Part shown: positions 32,087 through 42,334 of the stretch, one piece after another
How the letters are laid out: every line of letters starts with the position of its first letter
Numbering within the stretch: position 1 is the first letter of the stretch
NCBI GenBank assembly: GCA_903772945.1
Contig: CAICTM010000050.1
Coordinates: 1 to 64,000 of the forward strand
Direction: 5' to 3'
From: Seminavis robusta
Taxonomy: Eukaryota; Bacillariophyta; Bacillariophyceae; Naviculales; Naviculaceae
Length of the DNA stretch: 64,000 bases
The notes under the pieces: model-generated
What the model was told of the DNA's origin: nothing
Databases searched by the model: none
The model's input: the letters and a program-made list of their open reading frames with translations, nothing else
Translations under genes and position numbers: made by a program

Positions 32087-34007
32087 ATGACCCTCGGTCT
32101 ATGGCTGTCCCCGCCATCAGCCATGCTCCCAGAGACGACACAGAGAATAAGGAAATCCGTGTTGCTGCTAGTAGGCCTGTGTGTTGGTTTCTGTATCATT
32201 TTGCTGGTGTCCCAAAAAAGAATCGGCAGCAATCTTCCTGATGAGAATAATGATCCCACCAATGTGAATGTCAGACGAAAGCTCGTGGGAAAGGAGGAAG
32301 ATGGTCCCCTCAAGATCCTCTACACCATTACCAGCCTGGCCGAATACAACACGGGGTCGAGAGCCACAGTCAAGGGATCTGACCGCTTGCAAGAGACCAT
32401 GATCCCAATTATATCAGAAGGCGTTCATAGCATGGTCGCCATGGGTTACCAAGTCGATGTGTTTGTCGTGGCGCATTACATTTTGAAACCAGAGCGATTG
32501 CAACTGATTCGAGACAGTCTTCCTGACGGAGTGGGGCTCAAGTATTGGGATGATGCCATGCGTGAGTGTCATTGGACATACCGTATTCCTTTGGGACTTT
32601 GCAACGGTTTTTTGTCTCACTGTTTCCTCCCTTTCTTTGGTTTGTTTAGCTCTGGGATACAATACCGAGAAATACCAAGAAAGCGACGGCACGAGTTTAA
32701 TTGGGGAGCGTTTCCTATCACTGGCTCGTCAACACCGATTTGTGATTCGGGATCACTTCTTGCTCTATGATGGTGAGTGCTTGCTTGCTTTCTGTTTATC
32801 TGGATGGATTCATTCATTTTCTGGATTGGTTGGACTTCGGAGCTTACTAGTCTTTCAATATCATATATATTATCCAGTCTTTGTCAGCTTTGAAGATGAC
32901 ATGCTCGTCACGGGACACCATGTTCAGCACTACGTCAAATTGTCCGAGGAATTGTTAAGGCTCCAAAAAGAGGCACCGGACGATTTGCCAGGGAATCCAG
33001 ACGACAAGTTTTACTCTTCGTCCTTCTCGGGACCCATGACCAAAGGACAGCTGAGTCGAATGATGCCCGGATTTATTCGTGTGGAAGTATTGCTTGATCC
33101 TACCAGCAAAAAGTTTCATACCAAACCAACCCAAGTTCCCATAGACCTCGTATTTGATGAAAAGACAACAACAACCAACAAAAACATCACCAAAATTGAT
33201 CCACGTCCCTGCTGCCATGTCGCCAAAGAGCGGTCGTCGCCCAAACGACCGGAAAATCCATCCTCCGATCAGGTCATGCTGTGGGAGACGGAAGTAATGC
33301 CTTTGGGAGTACGAAAAATGCCCAGCGACGTCTTGGATTGGGTGGCATTGTTACGAGGACCCACGTACGATAAGGAAACTAAACTCAACACGATGGTGGG
33401 TGACTATTGGGCAGGAGTGGACGGGTACTTTGACAAAAAGAGGAGACCGGGCGGCAACGCCAGGAACTTGATCAACAACATGGGTGGATGGATGGCGACA
33501 CGACAACAAATATGGCAGTGGCATACCGAGATTTGCCCTGGCGGATTCCTACCACCCTATGAAGCGCCGCACTATCGATTTGATGGACTGGATCTACGGG
33601 ATGTTGGTACGTCAGAATCAATCGTTTGTGTGTCGAAAAAGTGTTGTTGGGTTTGCTGAACAAGTTCTATGGTGACTGTTTTGTTCTGGCAGAATGGTGG
33701 TCGGGAGGTCTGCATTTGGTGACCAAGAGACATGCTTGCAACTTGCAACGGATTATGAGCCTAAATCCAGATGAGTTTCATTTCCATCTCTTGTACCACA
33801 CGGCCAACAACAAGCAGAGCTCCATCAAGTAAGTGTCCTTGCCTCCTTTGTGTTGCATTGTTGCATTGCGAGTGTGATGGAATGGTATCTAACGATCTTC
33901 ATTTTTCAAGAACCGATCGATTCACAAGAGCGAACGATCTACTGGGACAACTCAACACAGTACGAAAGAATGCGCAGAAAGCGTTGGAGAAACAAAAGCA
34001 ACGATGA
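32087..34007 (+). CDS. Type II membrane protein, glycosyltransferase-like
   Basis: Five exons (32087-32561, 32650-32772, 32878-33606, 33693-33828, 33911-34007) with GT-AG introns of 82-105 bp give 519 residues; all joins keep phase. The N-terminus has a short cytosolic part and one membrane helix (SVLLLVGLCVGFCIILLVSQ, about residues 27-46), the layout of Golgi type II enzymes. The lumenal part contains a strand-rich beginning (LKILYTITSLAEYN), DVFVVAHYIL, an acidic VFVSFEDDML (about 200-209) that could be the metal-binding DxD-like site of a GT-A enzyme, and a conserved-looking NMGGWMATRQQIWQWH followed by EWWSGGLHLV. The C-terminus is helical and basic. I do not recognise the exact family. 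The nucleotide-sugar and acceptor are unknown. Confidence 0.7.
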
Positions 34008-34499
34008 GATCCAATGCCTGTTTGGTTTTCTCTTGACACCTAATCGTAACTGTCAAGAGCCTGAATCGAACAGCGGAGGATGCGTCACATGGATTGATTC
34101 GGGGGGTTGGCCGTCAGTTGCCTCCCTTCCCGACGCTTCAGAGGATTTTCTGAGGAATCTGAGGAAGATAAAACGAATGCCTAGCTAGGGCGCATTGGGC
34201 GGTGAAACTCTACCGGGTCGACCTGAACAACAACAGCAAGGATGAAGCAGAAGCTGATGCCCTCATTACACAGTTTACCTCTTTCGAGATACTTAGCTGG
34301 AGACTCAAATGATCTGTGATTGCCACAGTTCGCAGCCGGCACAGGACCGCTGGACACCGACAGATTTGCACAGTTCCCAGCCGAGCACACAGAATACCCA
34401 GAATACTCAGTCCCTGGCCAAGAAAGATGCACAGCAATTGAGGATACGGGACTACCGTAACTAAGAGTATTGGATTATTTGAAGCTTTAGTCTTTTAAA
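34008..34499. other. Intergenic stretch
   Basis: No gene recognised. Short minus-strand frames at 34181-34437 are Cys-rich without a known motif. Retroelement scraps begin near 34500. Confidence 0.35.
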
Positions 34500-36720
34500 A
34501 CGTTCCCTCACAATTTCTGCAGTGCTGTATTGAGGAGATACTCAGGGGTCCACTCTAGTTCATTGATGGCATTAATTTTCATGGACGCTGTTTGGTCCAT
34601 GAAATGCATCAACAAGCATCCGCGTGTACTTGTCGGTACCAGAAGGGGTTCATACGAACTGTCCAGTACAGCCACGGCAGCCGGCGAGCCAAATTGGCAA
34701 AATCTGCATCCATGGGGGCTGTTGTGAATGGTGACTCCAAACAAGGAGTCATCCGAATTTCTCCTTCTCTGGTGGCTGCCACACTCTTTTCATCTTGGGT
34801 GTTGCCGGTTTTCCAGCATTCATCCAGAAGGAATGGTCGCTCCCATTTATCCAGTGGTGGAGCTGTTTTATGATCAGCTTGATCATGCTGGGCTCAGTGT
34901 TCCGCTGTTCAAGCCAAGTCTTCAGTTTGGACACCTCCACATTCCATTGTTGGGTAGTGGATGGGTGTTGGCAGTGAAGGTATCTTCATCTTCATCACCG
35001 CACCAGGGGCAGTCACTGCGCTCCTGCCATTTGCAGCGTTTGAGCTGTCGTCCAACCCCACAGTGTCCTGTGGCGTGCTTAGTGATGAATCGTTGAATCC
35101 CCAGTGGTGCTTTTCGGAAGGCCCGTCCCATTGCTTCCCAGTGGATCAGTGCCATCATTCCTCCCATGCTGCATTGTTGTGGGACCCCCCAGATTCGTTC
35201 ATCTCTCTTTCTCCAGTGGGCCTTGATCTTGCTTTCCCAGATGGCTTCGTGCATCTCTCTGGGGTGAAAACGGGCAAGTTTGGATCCTTTGCGGCGGAAG
35301 ATGATCTTCCCATGTGAGAAGGGGATGTTAGGACAGGGGAGCCGATGATCAGTTGTCCATTGACTTTTGGCAGCTTGGGAACATTGGACTCGAAGTCGTT
35401 CATCTTTGAGAATTAATCTGCAAATCGTAGTGAGCCCCAAAATAGGAGAGATCCCCCACGAAGTCAATTTTCAGTTGCTTGCGGAGTGCTTCTTCGAACC
35501 ATGTTTCGGTAGCGTCATCAGTTCCCCAGTACAGACAATTGTGGGGCGCCATTGGGGTGTTCCCACATTCTAGAATGAATCATCCAAAGTTCAGAAACCA
35601 GACCAGATGCCCAAGTGATACCATCACCCTGTCGTCCAATAGATCGGAGGTGGGCGGAGTGAGCATCAATCATTGGTTTGGTGATTCTGCCCATCAGGAA
35701 AGTCTTTATCCATAGGAGCTGTTGTGAAAGGTGATTCAAGGCAGCGGGTCATCCAGATCTCTCCTTCCCTGGTGGCAGCGGCTCCCATTTCGTCCTGAGT
35801 GTTGCACTCCACAATTCTTGTTGTGTCAGACATGGGGCGCTCTCTCTCTGGGACCCTTTCTTGGTAAGGGCCTGTTGTCTCCGTGCCATATCCCGTTGAC
35901 GCTCTCGTTGCTGCATTTTCTTAAGCTCTTGGGCACTGGTTGTGCCATACTTCTCGGCACGAGCTTTGCAGAGGGAATCCAAGGACAGTTGCCGCAGGGA
36001 CGGAGCTTTCTTCTTGGCCTTAACCAATCTGCATTGGCTTCTGGCCTCTGTGAGATCAAGCTCCCAACGGCATTGACATCAAGCATGGAATGTTGGTCGA
36101 GTATTTTGTGGATGTGACCTTCTTGGAAACAGAACGAATCAATGATCATTGGAGTGTTGCGGGTGACAGTATTCCACCATCGCAATCTGATAGCAGAGCA
36201 TTTGACGCCCATCTGATGGCTTTTTCAGGAGCGAGTCAGAGTACACGGGAGGTGTGCTGAAGGTGGAAGCAAGGCAGCGGGTCATTCGAGTCTCTCCTTC
36301 CTTTGTGGCAGCAATCCCCATTTCGTCCTGGATGCAACAGTGGACTCGGATTTGTCCATCTTCGAGAGTCTGCAAATCGTAGTGAGCCCAAAAATAGAGG
36401 GAGAGATCTCTCATGAAGTCAATTTTCAGTTGCTTGCGGAGAGCTTCTTTGAACCATGTCTGGGTAGCCTCGTCGGTTCCCCAATATAGACAATCATCGA
36501 CATAAGCTCCAAACGTAATTGTTCCACCCGTGGGAGATTTCCCAACAAAGACGCTTGGGTCGTGCTTACATACCACAAGATCTAGGTTCGTGAGCACTTT
36601 GTGAAATGATTGGTACCAATGTCTAGGACGTCTCCACAATCCATACACTGTCTTCTTGAGCCGCCAATAGGCGCTGGCTTTGGAGTTTGGACAGCCTTTT
36701 GGGGGGATGTGTATGGTACG
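34500..36720 (-). mobile_element. Mosaic of Ty1/copia RT pieces (fossil) with a LINE-like insert
   Basis: Three minus-strand copia pieces are seen: 36720-36139, the largest, with YGLWRRPRHWYQSFHK, CKHDPSVFVG and the reverse-transcriptase box AYVDDCLYWGTD; about 35770-35450, which repeats the end of that region; and about 34745-34500, a third copy of the same short part. Between the last two lies a fragment of a different, RNase H/zinc-knuckle bearing family (35440-34750). The copia pieces are partial and broken, without LTRs in sight, and old. Confidence 0.75.
34750..35440 (-). pseudogene. RNase H/zinc-knuckle region fragment of a LINE-like family
   Basis: Read on the minus strand it contains HWEAMGRAFRKAPLGIQRFI, TKHATGHCGVGRQLKR and CPWCGDEDEDTF, then KLKTWLEQRNTEPSMIKLII. 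This follows the same plan as the long frame at 48837-50216 (TKHTTGFCGVGRSMHIRKIW, CPRCAQPDENPKHVLLCPS), so it is a second, degraded copy of that family's C-terminal region. It interrupts copia-derived sequence. Confidence 0.65.
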
Positions 36721-37781
36721 ATTAAATATACCGTACTGTATAAATATCTTAAAATACGGTATAATAGCAGAGTAATACAGTTGTAGATTGAGATTTCAGA
36801 ACAACCCTGAGAGAAGTGTGGTAGCTCTAGCCATCTATCTAGCTAGCTAGCAATGCCTTGTTCTTGAAACATCTATGTTTCGCTTCCAAGCCAATGTTTC
36901 TTGTTGTACTTGCCCGTGGTGATAGGTATGGGCTGTCCACGCGACGAGGATGTTGGATTTTGACACCAGCAGAATAGATTCGATTCGATTCGATTCGAGA
37001 GTCGATTCTGTTCGAATCGAATCTTCGATCGTTCGAACAAACCGTTCGGCAATCGATCGGGCAGCGCGGGAGCGATCGAGCACCCATCACAATGGCCCTC
37101 AAACATGCACTCGACTGCCCGTTGATGCCACAGCCTCTTTGATGAGATTATGGGGGGGTTAGTCAGAAGAAAAGGGGGAAAGAAAGGGAAAAAAAGAAAA
37201 GAGACTGCAGCTAGATTCCAAATGCTAGATTCGCACGCCAGATTGGCAATGCCAGATTTGGAAGCTAGATTTAAAGGTTATCCAGGGATAGGCAGTCATT
37301 TGGTCTCTTCTGTAATAAAAGGGAGTCTTTTCCCCCATTTTACAAGCAAGCCAGCTGGTAAAAGACACGAAAAGGACACCAGCAGCCATGCCAAAAGATC
37401 CATTCGAACAATTCCATCCATTCGAACAAATTCGATTTTTCGAATAGCTATTTGCGAATTTTGGTGTGTTTTGATCAGTTTAAATCTCCCTAAACCCGCC
37501 ACAGCATCCATTGAGTCAGTGCCACCACCACCACCAACTCAACAACAATAACAAGACAGGTCTAGAGATCGTGCGCTTCCACAATCGTCTCAACCATGAT
37601 CCATGGGAGGCAAGAGCTAATACGATGGGATTGGAGGCATGGGCAAATTCAACGGTTCTAGGCAATATCCGATTTCCTGATTGGCTCTGACAACGCGCGT
37701 CGCGTTGTCAGTATTCCATGCAACATCCAACATCCAACAACAAACAATCAACTCGAACCAATTTTTCGTTACAGTCTTATT
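36721..37781. other. Intergenic stretch with GATTCGAT repeats
   Basis: No gene is called; a plus-strand frame at 37150-37551 has no recognisable feature. An imperfect palindrome pairs AGATTCGATTCGA (36976-36988) with TCGAATCGAATCT (37012-37024). Further TTCGAACA and CATTCGAACA motifs lie at 37030 and 37400-37440. This is the 3' flank of the next gene. Confidence 0.4.
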
Positions 37782-40775
37782 CTATCCCAAAACTATACCA
37801 CGACAATGTTGATCATGCGGAGGCCTTCCCTTCTTTCTTGGAATGGCATTACGATGCGCTCTGAATTTCTCACAGCAGAAATACTGTTGCTGCATGGTGG
37901 GGATCATTGCAGGCATCCATGGATTAACAGTGTAGCAATGCTGATAGGGATTTGGAGGATACATGAATGGTTGTGGTTGAGGGTGCATGTGGTACGTTGT
38001 TGTTGTTGTTGGTAAAGTCAATGGTGGGATTTGTTGTTGTCCTTGTTGTTGTCCTTGTTGTTGTGGTTGTTGGTAATTCGGAGCCACTGCAGGTTGTTGT
38101 GGGACGACAGTTGTTGCTGTTCTTGGCGATGTTGCTGTTGGCGATGGAGCTGCGCCATCGAAACTATCATTTTGAATTTGAACATTCCGATGTTGTTGTT
38201 GTTCTGGTGCACACTTGCTGCATAAGCAGTGGTCATCACTATTGTTTTGGGGATTGGTTGCGTTCATCCATTGAATATATTCAGAGAAAAATCGCTCACC
38301 CGTGTCTTCTTGCAGTTCCTCCACATTCAAGAATGGCACAACTGGTGCACCTGCTTGTGTTGCCATTTTGTTAACCCACGCAAGCTCACAATGGTTGAAA
38401 TATGGGAGGACACTCTCCCAAGCAGCCGGCATTGTTTTTCGTTTTGAGAGGGTTGTCTGATTGGCAGGAGAACTCCGTGCAAGCCTTAGTTTGTTTCGAA
38501 CACCAAGATTATACCTAGCCGTGCCAGTCAAGTTGAGGTTGTCTGCCAAGGAAGTCCTCATTCCACAATTTGCGAAGTGGGCAAGCAACAGGTGAAAAGC
38601 CTCTAGACCGGATTCGCCACGTCTCGACAAGTACTCATTGAGTCCATGAGTTGAGTTTGGGTTGGGTGGTATCACTTCATACATTTGATTCAGTGGGAGC
38701 GGATCAGGAAGGTATTCAGCTTTGTCCTTACAGTTTGCCACAGCAGTTTTGGTTTCAGGAGTGAACAGAGGTTGCCGGGATTTTGGATCAAGTCGACCTT
38801 CGGCAGGCCTTGAAGCATCACTGGTACTGCACTTGAAACGATTAAACCAATATTCCAGCTTCGACCTTAGCAATTCTGGCAAACGAATCTCTTTTCTGAG
38901 GTACTTCCCATATCTCTGTCGGAACAAGTAAGTGCTCCTTAGCTCGAAGATGTCGTCATCATTGTACTTGTTGCCAGTCAGAGTGCCATTTTTCAGTGCA
39001 CGAAGAAGTCTCTCATAATCATTTTGGTTGTAAATGTAGACAGCATTAAGAAGCAGAGTAACCGACCGTGAGTAGTCAATGTGAGTTTTCCTGAGCGTTC
39101 GAATAATTCTTTGTAAGAAATGAAAGAGCCCAAGACGTCCTTCGATCCTCTCACCCGTCAACTGAGACCAATAGTCACTCTTGCAGGGCCATGTATCGCT
39201 GTACATAACTTTTGGTTTGAAGTGCTCACGGAGTGTCAGTTGCTTGGCCGCATGTGCAAAGTGAAGCGTCTTGGTGGATGGAACAAGAACAGCAGCTGCA
39301 ATCTCTCCCGTTTCAGTCGAACAAGTCCACATTGCTTCCGCTCCCAGCTTCTTCTTGTGAAAGTAGTTCTTTGTCACTTCATGGGTGTGGTCTTGTGCAA
39401 ACACGGAATGACATCGGACACTTTGTATTTCTCTTGTATGCCGATGGTTGTCACTGATACCCCACTGATTGTGTGCATTGTTGGATGCCTGATCATAGAG
39501 TTCCCGAATGGTATCTCCCAGTGGTGGGAATGTGGTGATGAATTGCCCATCCTTCATGAGGTATTGCTTCACTGGTTGTTGATTGGCAGAACCTGTGGTT
39601 GTCGGATCATTTGGTTTGGTCGCAAAATTCAAATAGGAATAGTATGAAGCCACTTTGTGCAGATACTCTCTGTTTAATACTTGATACAATAGCCGACTGC
39701 ACAAATCACCATTGCCATACGTAGGTAGAATCATGTCGAAGATGTCCGTTGCTGATCTTCCTAGATGACTATTCTTTTTCAGGGCATATATTGGATTCAC
39801 TGGATACGCCATGGAGGCATAATAGGGAAGCATTGAAAGGATAATACTCTCGTTCGCATTGAAGTTGCGTTTACAAGTCTGGCATTGCATTGACATCACC
39901 ATGCACCAGAGGGGGGGACCATCCAACACAAAGATGGGATGTAGAATTTTGTTGTGGGAAAAGTTGGTTCGTTTATTCACCAATGCCGCATCATCACAGC
40001 AAGGGCACATGAGGTCAATTCCATACATTTTCTTCCAGTCAACCAATAAAAGCTTTTGCCCAACAATGCTATGGTAGTGTGGATCGCATTGTTCCTTGCA
40101 CACAGCAGGCGGCACAGTCATAGTCAACCCATCAAAATAGGAAGGAATAAGGCAACCATTATCTGGGCGAATTATTTTTTCAGCTACAACACCTGCTAAC
40201 GCAACCATGGCCAAAGGAGCTTTGTTGTAGCGATGCTGCTGGCAAAACGAGCTGTCATTTACTTTCTCGGTCACAGCTTTGCACAAATCAATCTGTGCTG
40301 GCAGGGATCTCACAGGCACCGACTCCATTGTTTTGGAAGTAGATTTCCTTGAAAAAGCTGCCTTCCTTGGGTTAAAAAATGTCCCGCCGCCTCCCAAGTA
40401 GGATGCGCTGTATTTTATTGGAGCCGAGAAGTGCCTCTTCAGTCTTCGTTCCTCTGCTAGCACAGCGAGGGTGGCAGCAGAAGCTCCCTTCGTACGCTTA
40501 TTGTTGGTGCAAAGTTGGTGGTGAGCTCTGTGCGGCTCTGGAAGACCATACGCCCTAGCGTGACAGATCTTGCAATCTTTAATTGGGTTAAAAGCAACTT
40601 GACCTTCCAATGTGTACTGTGTACCGTCTCCTTTATTTCTTTTCTTGCTTCTGCCAGTGTTGTTCTGCTGCAGCCTGTGTGTTCGTTTTTCCTGACTAAC
40701 TCGAACCTGGCTGCGATTTCCCATGGTGGATTGTGAGCTTCCATCTTGCTCCTCCATGGCTGCTGCTGTTGACAT
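37782..40775 (-). CDS. DDE-transposase-like protein, 997 residues
   Basis: One long uninterrupted frame. Residues 68-89 hold a possible zinc site (CKICHARAYGLPEPHRAHHQ, next Cys at 89). Around 257-300 two further pairs occur (CPCC and CQTC), as in zinc ribbons before transposase cores. The core fits an RNase H fold: VFAQDHTHEV (Asp near 458), then a strand with VMYSDTWPCKSD (Asp near 525) followed by GRLGLFHFLQRIIRTL, and a helix with GLEAFHLLLAHFANC (Glu near 723). Related proteins carry a comparable D-D-E series with an HFM-R helix. The C-terminal 150 residues are Gln/Pro-rich. Terminal inverted repeats were not found. It may be an intact transposon gene or a captured one; the superfamily is not assigned. 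Confidence 0.6.
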   Translation of the reverse strand: MSTAAAMEEQDGSSQSTMGNRSQVRVSQEKRTHRLQQNNTGRSKKRNKGDGTQYTLEGQVAFNPIKDCKICHARAYGLPEPHRAHHQLCTNNKRTKGASAATLAVLAEERRLKRHFSAPIKYSASYLGGGGTFFNPRKAAFSRKSTSKTMESVPVRSLPAQIDLCKAVTEKVNDSSFCQQHRYNKAPLAMVALAGVVAEKIIRPDNGCLIPSYFDGLTMTVPPAVCKEQCDPHYHSIVGQKLLLVDWKKMYGIDLMCPCCDDAALVNKRTNFSHNKILHPIFVLDGPPLWCMVMSMQCQTCKRNFNANESIILSMLPYYASMAYPVNPIYALKKNSHLGRSATDIFDMILPTYGNGDLCSRLLYQVLNREYLHKVASYYSYLNFATKPNDPTTTGSANQQPVKQYLMKDGQFITTFPPLGDTIRELYDQASNNAHNQWGISDNHRHTREIQSVRCHSVFAQDHTHEVTKNYFHKKKLGAEAMWTCSTETGEIAAAVLVPSTKTLHFAHAAKQLTLREHFKPKVMYSDTWPCKSDYWSQLTGERIEGRLGLFHFLQRIIRTLRKTHIDYSRSVTLLLNAVYIYNQNDYERLLRALKNGTLTGNKYNDDDIFELRSTYLFRQRYGKYLRKEIRLPELLRSKLEYWFNRFKCSTSDASRPAEGRLDPKSRQPLFTPETKTAVANCKDKAEYLPDPLPLNQMYEVIPPNPNSTHGLNEYLSRRGESGLEAFHLLLAHFANCGMRTSLADNLNLTGTARYNLGVRNKLRLARSSPANQTTLSKRKTMPAAWESVLPYFNHCELAWVNKMATQAGAPVVPFLNVEELQEDTGERFFSEYIQWMNATNPQNNSDDHCLCSKCAPEQQQHRNVQIQNDSFDGAAPSPTATSPRTATTVVPQQPAVAPNYQQPQQQGQQQGQQQIPPLTLPTTTTTYHMHPQPQPFMYPPNPYQHCYTVNPWMPAMIPTMQQQYFCCEKFRAHRNAIPRKKGRPPHDQHCRGIVLG

Positions 40776-41126
40776 CTTCTTATTATTGCTGTACTGTGGT
40801 ATCTATCCTGTGCTGTGCTCTATCTATCTTCGGCAGTGCAATGACTCTATCCTATTATCATGGTTGTTGACGGAATCTTGATTTGCTTGCGGACTATGGA
40901 GAGAGAGAGCACAAAATTTGGTCTGATTTGGTGTAATGATGACATCAGGAAAGCAGATTCCCCATTAAATACTTCCATGTCGAATTCGTGTCCTTTACAC
41001 GTTCCACCAATCAAATCACTGCCTACATTTCGATGTTACCTCTTTGATGATTGCTTCCCTTTGCTTTCTTCGAGCTACCATTCACTGTCGTATCGTGCAA
41101 GTACTAGCTAGTACGTTACTATCAGG
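40776..41126. other. Divergent intergenic stretch
   Basis: Lies between the transposase-like gene (minus) and a hypothetical (plus). Contains TCTATC repeats near 40822-40858 and the palindrome ACTAGCTAGT near 41102. No gene. Confidence 0.4.
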
Positions 41127-41744
41127 ATGAACCATACGTTTCCATCTCATCACCACCCCGGAGAAACTCCTTCGTCGAATGGCGTTCATGGCCATGCTTC
41201 TACAGATGCGAGTCGAGGAATTTCTCGCAAACGGTCCACCAGCAGTGATTCCCAAGCAGATCAAGCGTGGCATTGCTTTAAACGACTACGGCTGCAGACA
41301 TCGGATGAATCGAGTTATCACAGTTGTACCAGTGGTGAAGACTCGGTGTATGGAAACAACAGCAACAATAACAACAACATTCATCATTGGCGTAATGGAC
41401 TGCCCACCGAAATTGGACCTCCACCACAGCATCGGCAGCATCCCGGCCAGCCCACAAGCTCCGAGGGAACTTTTGGACAGACAAGTAACAATGGCACTAC
41501 GAATGGAGATGGTTACTCGCACCTGAACATTTTGTTGGGATCTTTGCATCAGCAACGGAGACAAAGAATACAGCCTGAAGCTAATACCGCTACAACCCAA
41601 TGGCCAGGGACAACAAACACCCCATCGATGAACACTATGGGCTATCATCATCAACAACAGTCCTATCCTTTGACAGCTGAACCCCAACGTAAACTACCAC
41701 GTCGCCAATCTGTAAGGCTGCCGTGTGATTCCAAGCTTTTGTAG
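41127..41744 (+). CDS. Low-complexity hypothetical protein
   Basis: A 205-codon frame (MNHTFPSHHHPGETPSSNGV) rich in His, Asn, Gln, Ser and Thr. It includes a basic patch (SRKRSTSSDSQ), a short helical part (AWHCFKRLRLQTS), a run of Asn (about residues 77-83) and a second helical part (SHLNILLGSLHQQRRQRIQP, about 131-150). No domain is recognised. The composition is that of an intrinsically disordered protein, and an alternative 115-codon frame overlaps, so coding status is uncertain. No intron signals were needed. Confidence 0.35.
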   Translation: MNHTFPSHHHPGETPSSNGVHGHASTDASRGISRKRSTSSDSQADQAWHCFKRLRLQTSDESSYHSCTSGEDSVYGNNSNNNNNIHHWRNGLPTEIGPPPQHRQHPGQPTSSEGTFGQTSNNGTTNGDGYSHLNILLGSLHQQRRQRIQPEANTATTQWPGTTNTPSMNTMGYHHQQQSYPLTAEPQRKLPRRQSVRLPCDSKLL

Positions 41745-42334
41745 TATCATTCTACGATACGGGTCAGCGAGAATGGAAAGAAATGGTATTTGTTGAGTGT
41801 GCGCTTTTACACAACACATCCTCTATATCTTTAGCTTGAAAGACAAAAGAATCAGATGCGACCGCCGAAAAGAAGGGGCTCGGGGGTGTTGGCATGGTAG
41901 GGCAGAGTTATCGAATGGGGTTTCTATATTATATATATTCATATTATTATTTGCTCAGCGGAACAAAACAGTCATATGCTTTGAACGTTGGTTTGACTTT
42001 CTAGTTAGCCAGCTAGCTGAATGACGACGTTGTCGAAGGAGAGCTTTCGGGTAATCAATCGACCACTGCACTCAAGTGTTCCGGAACTTGAAGCCAGAAT
42101 GGCTCTAGCTGCCTGTAGCTGGATAGAGACGAAACCCTATGGAAAACGCCACGGTGACAGGAGCATCAAAACATAAACCGTAATTGAATGCAATTATAAT
42201 ATGTACAGGGACACTATGTATGATATATATGCAAAAAGATCTTTGCGAAGAGAGCTAGCAATTGTTGCTTCCATTCATGGACCAGTTCACAACCAACACC
42301 ACAAACAACAAAGATATATACACCATTCATATTT
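41745..42334. other. Intergenic stretch
   Basis: A+T-rich with TATATTATATATATTC near 41925-41940. It separates the hypothetical from the 3' end of the histidine phosphatase. No gene seen. Confidence 0.4.

Noticed and set aside
37150-37551. 133-codon plus-strand frame
   Set aside because: Low complexity, basic, no domain, and overlaps repeat-rich DNA.
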